Assembly (NCBI GenBank): GCA_030601885.1
Contig: JAUWAU010000011.1
Span: forward strand, 62,001 to 126,000
Length of the DNA stretch: 64,000 bases
Source of the DNA: Armatimonadota bacterium
GTDB taxonomy: Bacteria; Armatimonadota; Zipacnadia; JAUWAU01
Direction of reading: 5' to 3'
Part shown: positions 42,080 to 51,187 of the stretch, piece by piece
Layout: each line of letters opens with the position of its first letter
How positions within the stretch are numbered: the first letter of the stretch is position 1
The notes under the pieces: model-generated
The model's database searches: none
What the model saw: only the letters and a program-made list of their open reading frames with translations
What the model was told of the DNA's origin: nothing
Made by a program: the position numbers and the translations under genes

Positions 42080-43087
42080 TCATTGCTGGGGCAATTGGCG
42101 CGCTTGGCCTGTGCGAATGGATTCGAGCGCCGCCAGCGACACGCGGAGCGCCGCCAGGCCGTCCTCGCCACTGGCCGCGACCGGGCCGTTTTCCCGCACG
42201 GCTCTGGCAAAGGCCGCCACTTGCTTCGGGTGCATGTCACGATCCAGTTCGTCAAACACCTGCTGCTCTCCGCCCGGCTTCATCACCGTCAACTTCGTGC
42301 TCCCCTCGAACCGGATCACACCGTGCCTGCCCATGAGATCCTCTTGCGACGGCGAACGCGTACCCCGAGGCAGACCCCAGCTCAGCGACAGCAAGCCCAT
42401 GTCGCCCGACGCGAACTCCACCAGCACGGACGCCGTATCGATCTCCGGATCGATGCCTGGCAGCTCAGGTGCTCCGGTGGAGAAGGTGGTGCCCATCGCC
42501 ATGACTCTGGCGGGTTCGCTGTCGAAAACAACCCGCCACTGGTCCACGTAGTGGCACGCCACATCTATCAACGGCCCGCCGCCCAAGTGCTTGTCCATTA
42601 TCCACGGCTTGAAGCGAATCTCCACGCCGCTCACAACGCGGTACATCACCGGGCGGCCAAGAGCGCCGCTCTGCACCAACTCGCGCACGCGTTGCGTCTG
42701 TCCCATGAAGCGCTTGCAGAAGCCCAGGGCGAGCTTCACGCCGCACTCGCGCGCCGTGGCGATCATGGCCTCGCCGTCATCCAGCGTCATCGCCAGGGGC
42801 TTTTCGCACAGAACGTGTACGCCTCGGCGCATCGCCAGTTCCGCTGCCGTGCGGTGCAAGTGCGTCGGGAGGCACACGGAGGCGATGTCTATCCCCGGCT
42901 GATCGAGCGCCTCGGCCAGCTCAGTGAAGCAGCCGCCGACGTTGAACTCGTTCTTGGCCGCCTCCGCCCGCTCCGGGTCGATATCGGCCACGGCCACCAG
43001 CTCCGCTCCCGGCACCGTCTGCCAGGCGCCCAGATGCGTGCGGCCCATGTCCCCAGCGCCAAGCACGCAGATTCCGAGCCGACTCAT
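42080..43087 (-). CDS. Gfo/Idh/MocA-family oxidoreductase
   Basis: 335 residues. An N-terminal Rossmann domain binds NAD(P) (ICVLGAGDMGRTHLGAW, then AVADIDPERAE). The family-specific EKP motif follows in VLCEKPLAMTLDD. The C-terminal substrate domain contains GFCKRFMGQTQRV and GGGPLIDVACHYVDQWRVVF with the catalytic-type D/H pair. Members oxidise or reduce sugars, inositols or their derivatives; the substrate here is unknown. The start has AGGAGGGG upstream. A NagB-like gene follows upstream in the same direction, suggesting amino-sugar metabolism. Confidence 0.9.
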   Translation of the reverse strand: MSRLGICVLGAGDMGRTHLGAWQTVPGAELVAVADIDPERAEAAKNEFNVGGCFTELAEALDQPGIDIASVCLPTHLHRTAAELAMRRGVHVLCEKPLAMTLDDGEAMIATARECGVKLALGFCKRFMGQTQRVRELVQSGALGRPVMYRVVSGVEIRFKPWIMDKHLGGGPLIDVACHYVDQWRVVFDSEPARVMAMGTTFSTGAPELPGIDPEIDTASVLVEFASGDMGLLSLSWGLPRGTRSPSQEDLMGRHGVIRFEGSTKLTVMKPGGEQQVFDELDRDMHPKQVAAFARAVRENGPVAASGEDGLAALRVSLAALESIRTGQARQLPQQ

Positions 43088-43365
43088 GTCGCATTCCCCT
43101 CCTGGGAAAAGTCGATGTGCGCTGCCTCGAAGATTTGGTCGTGTGCCTTTCTGTAGGCGAGCACCTGTCGCCGACGCGCCATAGCCGCTATGGCGACGGA
43201 GCGTGGCTCGCTGCCGTCCCTCTGTCGATCCCTGACAGATGGGTCAGCACAGCACTCTTCATCGTTTCCGGGTGGCCCACCGGGCCATGGCGAACTACCC
43301 CGAAGATTCGGCCGCAGGCCGAATTGTAGGGCGGGGATGCCCTTCCCCGCCGGCCTTTGCTGTCC
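43088..43365. repeat. Intergenic region with three perfect palindromes
   Basis: Short hairpins at 43177-43195 (CGCCATAG/CTATGGCG), 43306-43324 (ATTCGGCC/GGCCGAAT) and 43330-43351 (GGCGGGGA/TCCCCGCC). The last two follow the NagB-like stop on the - strand and may serve as terminator or REP-like sequences. No gene is seen. Confidence 0.5.
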
Positions 43366-44208
43366 TCACAGAATCACCTGGGGCACCGCGGCGGTCTCTC
43401 GGTCGGCTACAATGAGGTAGTCTTTGCCCCTGATGTGCGTAACGGGATAGTCATCCCCCGGACGACCGAACAGGGCGAGTCGCAGGACTGTGTTGGCCCA
43501 ATCGTACGGGCCACCGTTCCGACAATACAGCCGGATGCGGTGCGCGCCGAGTATCTGCCGCATCCCCACGGTAACCGCCTTTCGCGGGAAACACTCCACG
43601 TTGCCACCGCAGTGGGCGCGGATCGCGTTCATCGTCACCGTGAAGTCGTTGAGCTCGACTAGGCGCGGGTCTGAATTGGCCACGCCGGGCGCCGGCTCGT
43701 TGAAAGCGAGGTGTCCGTGGATGCCGATTCCCGCGTAGCACGTGTCTATGCCGCCCACCTCGTCGATCCGCGCGGCGAGCGTGTCCACGTTATCGTGGTC
43801 GGGAAAGACAAGCTGCTCCTCAGGAATACTCAGCTCCGGATCGATATGGCGGAAGAACAGCTCCTGCATCTCGCCCCGGAAGCTCAGTGGGTGGTCGGCT
43901 GGCACCGCCACGCCCTGCTCGTCGCAATACTCGTCCATGAAGAAGAACCAGCAGCTCGCGAGGCTAATTCCACGCTCTTCGACGAGCTGCCGCACCAGCG
44001 GGTACTGCCCCGTGGGGCCAACGGGCAGAATGAGGCGCGTCGGCCGTCCGGCGTCATTGCTCGCCGTGATCTCGCCTGCTATCGCCGCCGCGCAGTGCTG
44101 ATGCAGCATCTCCAGGTCCTCGACGACAAGGAGGCGTCCCTCCGCTCGCTGCACCATCTCCTCAGGCGATAGCCTCTGCAGCTCTCGAATCTCCTGCCGT
44201 CTGTCCAC
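43366..44208 (-). CDS. Glucosamine-6-phosphate deaminase (NagB)-like protein
   Basis: 280 residues from GTG 44208 (GAGGGGGA upstream). An ATG at 44295 would add 29 residues without family support. NagB converts GlcN6P to Fru6P and ammonia. Family motifs are ILPVGPTGQYPLVRQLV, FFFMDEY and GIGIHGHLAFNEPAPGVA, followed by VTVGMRQILGA. At the active-site loop E. coli has NDGHIAFNEP; here the Asp141 position is His (IHGHLAFNEP). The substitution and extra inserts suggest a related isomerase or altered substrate rather than a standard NagB. Confidence 0.8.
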   Translation of the reverse strand: MDRRQEIRELQRLSPEEMVQRAEGRLLVVEDLEMLHQHCAAAIAGEITASNDAGRPTRLILPVGPTGQYPLVRQLVEERGISLASCWFFFMDEYCDEQGVAVPADHPLSFRGEMQELFFRHIDPELSIPEEQLVFPDHDNVDTLAARIDEVGGIDTCYAGIGIHGHLAFNEPAPGVANSDPRLVELNDFTVTMNAIRAHCGGNVECFPRKAVTVGMRQILGAHRIRLYCRNGGPYDWANTVLRLALFGRPGDDYPVTHIRGKDYLIVADRETAAVPQVIL

Positions 44209-44635
44209 GCAGTGTGTCCCCCTCGAATGTGAGTTGCTCGGCCAGGCCCCATCGGTCAGCCGTTCGAGGCTGTCGCTTCGCCCCACATTCGCCATGCGGG
44301 CCCAACGCCCTGCCAGACGGTGGCCGGCCTCTCAGCCACGACGATCATTCGGGGCAACTCCCGCCTGCAGTCTCCGCACGTCAACGATGAACTCCGCCCT
44401 GCTGCTTCGTGCGCTCCTCCCCGCCGCACTGACACGGGCAGGATGGGAGCACCGCCACGAGGAAACGAAACCCGGCCGCAGCGCCTCGGCGTTGGCCGCT
44501 TGGTCGCCGCAACGCTCAATTGAGCGCGCTGGTGTTTCTGACCGGCATCGCGCTGTGCCTCAGGCACATGTACTTCTACTTCATCGGCGAGGGCGCCGGT
44601 CGCTGTCCGTAGGGATGACGATGCCACTTGGCCAC
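44209..44635. other. Intergenic region with a possible degraded methyltransferase fragment
   Basis: 427 bases without a convincing ORF; open frames on both strands are Arg-rich. On the - strand at 44377-44419 the DNA (GAGGAGCGCACGAAG ... TTCATCGTTGACGTG) resembles the truncated methyltransferase gene at 45508-45708 (GAGGAGCACACGAAG ... TTCATCGTGGATGTG), with a one-base frameshift between the two blocks. Confidence 0.35.
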
Positions 44636-45445
44636 TCAGATCTGCAGATGCGGCTTCCGCACGACCACCCACCATCCAGGGCCGAAATGCCAGAGAATGC
44701 CGCGCGCCACGCGCCGCCACCATGAGTCGCTCGGGCTTGGGTGAAGGGCTGCTGAGCAGCCCTCGTCACGGACGATGCAGAGCACGTCAAGCGGGTGCAA
44801 GGCGGCCACGGTGTCATAATCCGCGTCGTGCCAGTCGCTGCCAATAAGCGGCCGCAGGTACCGCGGCTGCGGATGGCGGCGGGACAGTTTGGTCAAGGGC
44901 ATCCACGCACCGCGCACTGCCTCCCAAAGCGTGTGCAGCCATTGTGGCCCTGGCACGCCGCGGCCTTTTGCCAGCCGCGCGCGCATCCGGTTCTTCGTCA
45001 CGGCGAAGTAGTTGGGAACGTAGGTAACGAGGGCGCCGCCCGGCTGCGTAACGCGTAAGAGCTCCCGGATAGCGCCGGCAACGTCGGGCAGATGTTCGAC
45101 CACCTGGTAAAAGCCCACCAAGTTGAAGCTGCCGTCGGGGAACGGCAGATGTGCGAGGTCGGCTGCGGCCACGGCAGAGCTGCCCCGGCTGGCAGCGGCG
45201 ATGAAGCGCTGCGAGATGTCCACACCGATCGGACAGCGGCCGCTTTCGGCCAACAGTTCCAGCACCTGGCCCACGCCGCACCCACCGTCCAACACTAGGT
45301 CACCAGGAGCCGAGACGCGACAAAGCATCTCCGCGTAGTCGGCGAAACGCTCTTTAGGCGCGGCGGCCAACCAAGCCTCATAGAGGTCGGACGACTCATA
45401 AAAGGCTCGGAGCTTGTTCTGCAAGGGCTGCACGCGTCGCGACAT
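44636..45445 (-). CDS. Class I SAM-dependent methyltransferase
   Basis: 269 residues. SAM motif I is LVLDGGCGVGQVLELLAESG, motif II CPIGVDIS, then AADLAHLPFPDGSFNLVGFY and the post-motif EHLPDVAGAIRELLRVTQPG, as in methyltransferase-11 proteins. The C-terminal part (PQWLHTLWEAVRGAWMPLTK) resembles UbiE/sugar-tailoring enzymes. The ATG at 45445 begins MSRRVQPLQNKLRAFYESSD; the frame is open further upstream but is Arg-rich and non-protein-like. Substrate unknown; the neighbouring glycosyltransferase genes suggest a glycan or lipid. Confidence 0.85.
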   Translation of the reverse strand: MSRRVQPLQNKLRAFYESSDLYEAWLAAAPKERFADYAEMLCRVSAPGDLVLDGGCGVGQVLELLAESGRCPIGVDISQRFIAAASRGSSAVAAADLAHLPFPDGSFNLVGFYQVVEHLPDVAGAIRELLRVTQPGGALVTYVPNYFAVTKNRMRARLAKGRGVPGPQWLHTLWEAVRGAWMPLTKLSRRHPQPRYLRPLIGSDWHDADYDTVAALHPLDVLCIVRDEGCSAALHPSPSDSWWRRVARGILWHFGPGWWVVVRKPHLQI

Positions 45446-45507
45446 TTGGAGCTCATCCGCTCCTTCCGGACCGCCGAGGCCTCCTGGCCTGAAGACGTAG
45501 ACGGCGA

Positions 45508-45708
45508 TCAGCTCTCCGAGGGGCCCCATTTGCGTGCTGCTGGTGCGGGCGCGATGAGCATGCCGGGCACGAGCCCGAGCACATCCACGATGAAGTCCGT
45601 CTCCTTCTTCGTGTGCTCCTCGGCAATCCCTCCGCCGCCCCCGTGTTCCAGATAGTCGCCCGTGAAGAACGTCTCGTACCACGGCTGTTCCGGCTCCGGG
45701 GAAGCCAT
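45508..45708 (-). pseudogene. Truncated N-terminus of a methyltransferase, probably a relic
   Basis: 66 residues: WYETFFTGDYLEHGGGGGIA, then EEHTKKETDFIVDVLGLVPG. This is the characteristic N-terminus of a group of SAM methyltransferases (WYExxF...DY...T..E..FI...L.L..G), which normally continues into the motif VLDLGCG. Here the sequence stops before that motif (…MLIAPAPAARKWGPSES, stop). A good ribosome binding site (GAGGTGAG) and ATG remain, so a short peptide could be made. It lies just upstream of an intact but different methyltransferase. Confidence 0.65.
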
Positions 45709-45952
45709 CGCTTCTCACCTCATTCTTCGGTGTGCGCGCTCCGGTATTACTACCTCTGATGCGTGTGGTCCTTCCGGCCGGAGCCGGGGGTACTGGAAGA
45801 TACTGAGACTCCGCTCCGACCAAACTGCTCCTGGGAACACGACGGCGATGCGGAGGACGGAGGGACGCCGCCGACGAACTGTCTTCCGGGCCCCGAGAGG
45901 GTCGGAAGGTCAGGAGAGGCCTCTACTTCTGGTACTGAGCGACGAGGAGCAC

Positions 45953-47566
45953 ATGCGAATTGAACGACGCTGTCAGGACAGAACGACGTGGCGCGAGTGG
46001 GCACGCCGCTGGTGGCCCGAGATCGGCCTCATAGCCGCCGCCGCGGCAACACGCCTCATCAACCTCGGGTCTGCGCCCTACTTCTTCTCGGACGAAGCTT
46101 ACGCCGTGGCTACCACCGTCGGATTGATGCGCACAGGAGCCCTCGTTGCGTATTTCTTTGACCTCCCCATGCTCACAGTCCTCAAGGGGATTCCGCACTA
46201 CTGGCTCATGGCCATAGCCTTCAAGCTGCTAGGCGTCGGAGTCTGGCAGGGACGGCTGGTTTCGGCGCTGTTCGGCATCGGGACGGCGGTGGTTGTATAT
46301 CTGCTGGCGCGCCACCTCTTCGGGCGCCACGCGGGGTTGGCTGCGCTTGCACTCTATGTGTTCAGCCGGTACGCATTGTACATCGACCGCTCGATGAAGC
46401 TCGATGCTCAAGCAGCATTCTTCGCGCTGTTGGGGCTGTACCTATTCGCGCTGGCCTGGCGCCACTGCCGGCTGGCCTTGATGGCGGGCGCTGGGACGGC
46501 CCTTGGGATGGCGACGCTGTCCAAGGCCTCTGCCTACTTCGTCAGCATCGCGGTGCTCGCCTACTTGGTGGGCGTCTGGATGCAGAGCCGTCAGCACAAA
46601 CGGTGCGTTTCTGCGTTGGCAGTGGTGGGCTTCACCTGTGCTCTCCCTATGGCCGCTTGGGTGGCGTACGTTCTGGGTGCGCGCCATCAGCCGCCATATA
46701 ACGTCCCTATCATTAGGGAGGAGCGCTTCCTAACTTGGTATGGCGAGGAACTCACCCGCGGCGTGTCCCCATTGTCGAAGCTCCCCGTGGTGCCCGGTCC
46801 ACGCCCGCCGCCCGGCGGGCTCAAGCCGCTCGTATCTGGCCTGCTGCGGCTGTTCGGCGATCTGCTCCTGCGGGATGAGGTGAGGGTTATCGGTCTGGTG
46901 GGTCTGCTGTGGCTCGCCCTGCGACGCTGCGGCGCGTCTGGGATTCTACTGGCGGTAGTAGCGGGAGGCCTCGTCTGTTACACCTTTGGCGGTCAGCAGG
47001 CATCCCGTCACCTTCACGTGGCCTATGTCGCCACGATCATCGCCGGGGCAGCCCTCCTGGCCCGGATCGCTGGGGGCGAGAGCGCGAGCCGTCGCGGAGC
47101 CGTCGTTGTGATAGCTGTCGGGCTTATGTGCTTCAAAGGCTTCTGCTTCGAGAGCTCGGTCGATGGCATGAACTTCAAGCCCATTTTGGAGCCCGATACG
47201 CCGGAGCTGCGGGCTATGGCGTGGATACGCCAGAATGTCCCAACCGGCCGTCGGCTCTACTGCTCCGTAAATATCGGCGTCTTCAGCAATCACGAGTACG
47301 TCCCCATCCAGACGTTCCTGGGCAATCCGAAGGCGGCGGAAGCGTTCGACCTTGAATACCTCGCCATCGATCGATACCTCGCCCAGGCAATTCTGAAGGG
47401 CTATGTGGAGGACCCGGCCGATCACTTTGAGTTGCAGAAGATCCACGAGGTGGCCGGCAAGAGGCCGCTCGAGCGAGTTGAGATTTACAGAATACTCGGG
47501 CCGCGCAAGGGCGCCAAGCCGGTGCAATGGTACATCCACCGCGACCGCAGCTTCAACTTCTACTGA
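45953..47566 (+). CDS. GT39/ArnT-like dolichyl/polyprenyl-phosphate-sugar glycosyltransferase
   Basis: 537 residues with about ten transmembrane segments. After the first segment the luminal loop has the acidic catalytic pattern SDEAYAVATTVGL (the DE motif of GT39/GT83 enzymes). These use lipid-linked sugars on the outer face of the inner membrane to modify lipid A, glycans or proteins. A C-terminal soluble domain (ELRAMAWIRQNVPTGRRLYC onward) is present. ATG 45953 has AGGAG three bases upstream. It is on the opposite strand to its neighbours. Confidence 0.82.
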   Translation: MRIERRCQDRTTWREWARRWWPEIGLIAAAAATRLINLGSAPYFFSDEAYAVATTVGLMRTGALVAYFFDLPMLTVLKGIPHYWLMAIAFKLLGVGVWQGRLVSALFGIGTAVVVYLLARHLFGRHAGLAALALYVFSRYALYIDRSMKLDAQAAFFALLGLYLFALAWRHCRLALMAGAGTALGMATLSKASAYFVSIAVLAYLVGVWMQSRQHKRCVSALAVVGFTCALPMAAWVAYVLGARHQPPYNVPIIREERFLTWYGEELTRGVSPLSKLPVVPGPRPPPGGLKPLVSGLLRLFGDLLLRDEVRVIGLVGLLWLALRRCGASGILLAVVAGGLVCYTFGGQQASRHLHVAYVATIIAGAALLARIAGGESASRRGAVVVIAVGLMCFKGFCFESSVDGMNFKPILEPDTPELRAMAWIRQNVPTGRRLYCSVNIGVFSNHEYVPIQTFLGNPKAAEAFDLEYLAIDRYLAQAILKGYVEDPADHFELQKIHEVAGKRPLERVEIYRILGPRKGAKPVQWYIHRDRSFNFY

Positions 47567-47704
47567 GAGGTGCTATAGCCTCGTTGCCACAGGCTGTCGT
47601 GGGCTGGCATGCGACCGTCGTGAGATGGAGCCCGGCACTCATGGGCGCCGGGGGGCCAGCGCGTCACGCCACTGGGGGCCTTGCGTGTGTGGTCGGCAGG
47701 TTCC

Positions 47705-49201
47705 TCAGGCCGACTGGGGTGAAGGGCCCTTGCCCGTCGTCGGCGCAGGGCGTGTCGGTGCGGGACGTTCGGTTTGCGGGTGGCCGGCGAGGGCCGAGGC
47801 CCCGGCGACGCACGTCCAGAAGATCAATGCGCCGGGCGCCAGATACAGAGTGGAGCCGGTGAAAAGGGAGACCTCCGTCATCACGATGCAGCCGAGGAAG
47901 GACATTCCGAGGGCAAAGCTCGGCTGTCCGCGTATGGCTTCGCAGGAGCGCCACCCATATCGCAGGCACCACCACAGCAGCCAGCCGAATATGAACAGAC
48001 CCGGGAATCCCAACTCGACCAACGCCCGCGCGTAATCGTTCTCATAGAACAGACCGCTGGTCTTCACTTTATCCTGCAGCACGTCGGGCACCCCAACTCC
48101 AGCGTCGATGCCGCGGCCCAGGGGATGTTGAAGGGCCATGTCGAACGCCCATTGCATCGGGCCCCACCCGCGCTCGAAGGTGTACACCCGCCGCGTCCAG
48201 ATGTCCAGGCCCCGCTCGTAGGCGGATCGGCGCGTCAGGCTCCCCGCGACCAGGATGCCGGGAAGAAGCACCGCAGCCACCAAGAGCGGCAGCCGTGCGC
48301 TTCGCCACACGAGCAACATGCTCAGCCAGCCGACGGCCGCGGCTGCCATAGCGGTGCGAGCGCCGCTCAGCAGCAACCCCACGGTCGCGATGGCCGCGCA
48401 GCCGGCGCAGAAGAGACGTTGCGACCTCCGTTGCGACGCAAGAAAGCTGCCGAGGCCAAGCAGGATGGCCTGCCCCATGAAGGTTCCCAGGGCCCCCGGG
48501 TGCACTGTGGTGCCATGCACGCGCGCCAGCCTCTGGCCGGCCGGCGACAACCATTGAAAGGTTTCGGCTCGGGATAGGGCCTGTGGACTTGCCTCACCGA
48601 GAAAGCCGAATCCATAGATTTGCTGCAGCATGGCGTATCCGGCGCACAAGACGGCGAGGAGAAGGATCCACCTGACGAGTAGCTCCGCCATCTTGCGGTT
48701 GGTCAGCAGGTCGTGGGCGACGAAAAACACGCCCAACCAAACAAGCCACGCACGTGCGCCTGCCAGGCTGGCGATGTATCTGTTGCCGGAAAGCGGGTTG
48801 GCAATCTGGGCGAGCACGCACAGAGCCAGCAGTATCATAGGCAGGCGAATGGAATGGTGCCAACTGCTCTCCCGCGTTCGCCAGGGCGCTCCCGAAAGCC
48901 AGCAGATGGCGGCGAGGCCGAGGAAGTAGTCCTTGAGCAGCAAAGACAATGTGCTGCTGCCCAGCCAGCCTTTGATGAACCCGTCGGTGGAGGCCACCAG
49001 AAGCAGAATGGCAACTGCTGCGCGAAGGTCGAGGATGGCAGCGAGGCTGCACAGTACGAAAAGCAGCATGACCAGTGGCCTGGCAAAGCCCAGGCTTCTG
49101 GTGAGCGAAAGGAATAGCCAGTCCAAAAGCAATACGGCTGCGATCAACAGCAGGATCTGTGCGCGTCTCGGCTTCACTAACCAATGCATCATAGCATGCA
49201 C
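47705..49201 (-). CDS. O-antigen ligase/polymerase-like membrane protein (Wzy/WaaL type)
   Basis: 498 residues with eleven to twelve hydrophobic segments and one long periplasmic loop (residues ~200-240 and ~310-385). The loop shows the family signs: a LSGARTA segment, Arg-rich TRRSAYERGLDIWTRRVYTF, and HPLGRGIDAG followed by ENDYARALVELGFPGLFIF. This pattern (H-xG-G and N-xxL-E-G) belongs to the Wzy_C/WaaL superfamily, which ligates or polymerises lipid-linked glycans. The Pro-rich C-terminus (PAPTRPAPTTGKGPSPQ) is unusual. Ligase and polymerase cannot be told apart by eye. Confidence 0.8.
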   Translation of the reverse strand: MHAMMHWLVKPRRAQILLLIAAVLLLDWLFLSLTRSLGFARPLVMLLFVLCSLAAILDLRAAVAILLLVASTDGFIKGWLGSSTLSLLLKDYFLGLAAICWLSGAPWRTRESSWHHSIRLPMILLALCVLAQIANPLSGNRYIASLAGARAWLVWLGVFFVAHDLLTNRKMAELLVRWILLLAVLCAGYAMLQQIYGFGFLGEASPQALSRAETFQWLSPAGQRLARVHGTTVHPGALGTFMGQAILLGLGSFLASQRRSQRLFCAGCAAIATVGLLLSGARTAMAAAAVGWLSMLLVWRSARLPLLVAAVLLPGILVAGSLTRRSAYERGLDIWTRRVYTFERGWGPMQWAFDMALQHPLGRGIDAGVGVPDVLQDKVKTSGLFYENDYARALVELGFPGLFIFGWLLWWCLRYGWRSCEAIRGQPSFALGMSFLGCIVMTEVSLFTGSTLYLAPGALIFWTCVAGASALAGHPQTERPAPTRPAPTTGKGPSPQSA

Positions 49202-49717
49202 GCTATCGCGCCGTTGCCGGGCTTTGGGAGAAGTTGGACTACCTCACAGATTCGCACTACGCGGCTCCCACCCGACACTGTTGCGCAAGCCCGGATAGTG
49301 GGCTTCTTCGAGCCCTTCCATTGAGGTAATGCCGCCATATTCCATCCCGCACCGGGCGTATCGATCTCCTGAAGGGTTCCACCAGCGCAAATGCTGACAG
49401 GGCATCGGCCACAGGTGCGGCAAAGCAGCAACGTCGCACTGCCTGGCACCCCCTCGCTTCCACGGATCACATGGGTCCTACGATCGTTGCGCAACCGCCA
49501 TGCGGGGTGTCCTGTGTGATCTTCGTCGCTTGTTCATCGAAAGCCTGCGTGGCTCGTTAGGGGCGGAGCCTCTCATGGTACAATACTAGCGACGGGGTCG
49601 GCAAAGCCCTCTGGTGCCCGGTCGAGACTCGGGCGCGGGGTGCCGACGAAGACATGGGCACGGGGGTACACTGACAGGCGCACCCACGACTCGGATGGCG
49701 GTGCGGAGGCGATCGCG
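49202..49717. other. Intergenic region, no confident gene
   Basis: 516 bases. A - strand frame (49189-49494) could encode ~100 residues with CRTCGRCPVSIC, but composition and overlap with the neighbour make it doubtful. TACAAT at 49579-49584 could be a -10 box for the small gene at 49718, though no good -35 was found. Confidence 0.4.
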
Positions 49718-49939
49718 GTGGCTAGCCCAGAGCGTGACCGAAGTAGGTGTCGTCAGCGCGACATCATACGCGTGCCGCTGAAATCGGACGACAAGCTGCG
49801 GGCACTTGGCGTCTGCACGCGTTGCGGCGCTTTTCGCGATGTAACCGGCCTTCCGACATCGGAAGTATACCGGGCGATCCATGAACAGCCCGAGATCGTC
49901 GCGGACGAGGAGCCGCTGGTGCGGCACGCCACGAGCTAA
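49718..49939 (+). CDS. Small CxxC protein of unknown function
   Basis: 73 residues from GTG 49718, which has CGGAGG eight bases upstream. The sequence IIRVPLKSDDKLRALGVCTR CGAFRDVTGLP has a CxxC pair that may bind zinc, and its composition is protein-like, unlike the Arg-rich frames around it. It ends 164 bases before the universal stress protein. I do not recognise the family, and it could be non-coding. Confidence 0.45.
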   Translation: MASPERDRSRCRQRDIIRVPLKSDDKLRALGVCTRCGAFRDVTGLPTSEVYRAIHEQPEIVADEEPLVRHATS

Positions 49940-50023
49940 CAGGTTGCCGTCGTGCAACCCGACTTCCTCGGTCCGCCACAGCGACGCCACGGCGGGCTTT
50001 CCTCCTCCTGCAAGTACATCCAT

Positions 50024-50052
50024 TTGGTCGAGCGTTGGGCCCGTGGTATAAT
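50024..50052 (+). promoter_or_regulatory. Promoter of the universal stress protein gene
   Basis: TTGGTC (50024-50029), 17-base spacer, perfect TATAAT (50047-50052). Predicted start point ~45 bases before the ATG at 50104. Confidence 0.7.
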
Positions 50053-50103
50053 TCCACCATCCGTAGCGCAAACCCCTCAGCGACAGCCGAAGGTGCGTGG
50101 CAC

Positions 50104-50934
50104 ATGATCCGGAGCGTGATGGTAGCCCTGGAGGGGACGCCGGCGTCTGAAGTGGCGTTCCGGTACGCCGTGCACATGGCACGGTGGCACGATGCACGGG
50201 TGGTAATGATCGCACCTGTCCCGGGCGAGGATTCGCTTCGGTCCGAGGGCGAGGCAGCCGATCTCGAATCCGACGAGCAAGAGCAGCTCGAGGAAGAGGA
50301 TCCGACACCGGCGGGGCCGCTGCGGGTGACCGACCAGCCACTCGTCGATGCGGCGGCCGCTATCTGCGGCCAGCAGCGGGTGGCATGGCGAGCTGATGGC
50401 TGCTCGGGGGATGCAGCCGCCCACCTCGCCCACTGCGCGCCGCGGGCCGATATCGTCACCGTAAGCAGGCGCGGCGCCCCCGGGGCCCGGCGAAAGCTGC
50501 CCGCGCACGTCTTCGCTGTCTTGCGGGCGTCGGCGCGGTCAGTGCTGGTCACGCCTGAGACCTACCAGGAGCCGCAGATAATAGTGGCTGCCTACGATGG
50601 GTCGCACCCGGCTGCACGAGCGCTTGCACTGGCTGCAGAGACGTCCAGCCGCAGCGAACTGCCCCTCAGCGTCGTGTCCATCGGGACGGATGTCACCACC
50701 GCTGCACATCTCGGCGAGGCCAAAAGATACCTGGCAGCGTATTCTGGCCAGGCCGAGTTCGCTGGTCGGCGGGGTGATCCTGTTGCCGAGCTCACTGCCC
50801 TCACATTTGAGCGCACTGGCACGTTGTTGGTGATCGGCGCCTATGGGCGCCGATCACTGGCGCGGCTGCTGGGCGGCAGCCGTACCGAGCGCCTGCTGCG
50901 AGGCTGCCATGGCTCCGCTCTGGTGGTGCGCTGA
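50104..50934 (+). CDS. Tandem universal stress protein (UspA family)
   Basis: 276 residues with two Usp domains. Domain 1 (residues 1-140: SVMVALEGTPASEVAFRYAV) is degenerate and has an acidic insert (DLESDEQEQLEEEDPT). Domain 2 (residues ~155-276: IIVAAYDGSHPAARALALAA) ends with the nucleotide-binding G-x-x-G motif (IGAYGRRSLARLLGGSRTER), so it probably binds ATP. UspA proteins respond to starvation and stress in the cytoplasm. ATG 50104 follows AAGGTG. It has its own promoter. Confidence 0.88.
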   Translation: MIRSVMVALEGTPASEVAFRYAVHMARWHDARVVMIAPVPGEDSLRSEGEAADLESDEQEQLEEEDPTPAGPLRVTDQPLVDAAAAICGQQRVAWRADGCSGDAAAHLAHCAPRADIVTVSRRGAPGARRKLPAHVFAVLRASARSVLVTPETYQEPQIIVAAYDGSHPAARALALAAETSSRSELPLSVVSIGTDVTTAAHLGEAKRYLAAYSGQAEFAGRRGDPVAELTALTFERTGTLLVIGAYGRRSLARLLGGSRTERLLRGCHGSALVVR

Positions 50935-51187
50935 ACCACCTGCTCGGCATTGCCGTCGAGCATTCTCGGACTGCCGCTCCGGGCGAGTGCCGGGGGAGTG
51001 CCTGCGGCAAACTGCGAAGGTCGGGTGGCTCGCATCGCAGAAGTGGTGGATGAGAATGGGCGGTGCGCCATCAGGGGACGCGTTGCGCCGCTCATCGTCC
51101 AGCGAGGCATCTTCGACCGGCCGCCCCGAGACATTTATGCGCAGCGGAACGTGTGGCACTCCGAGCGAATCTGAACCCTATCCGCCG

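Noticed and set aside
44234..44725. Long + strand open frame between the NagB-like and methyltransferase genes
   Set aside because: Arg/Ser/Pro-rich composition typical of a non-coding frame in GC-rich DNA, and it runs into the methyltransferase gene.
49189..49494. 101-residue - strand frame with CRTCGRCPVSIC
   Set aside because: It overlaps the 5' end of the O-antigen-ligase-like gene, lacks a ribosome binding site that I can defend, and its composition is equivocal.
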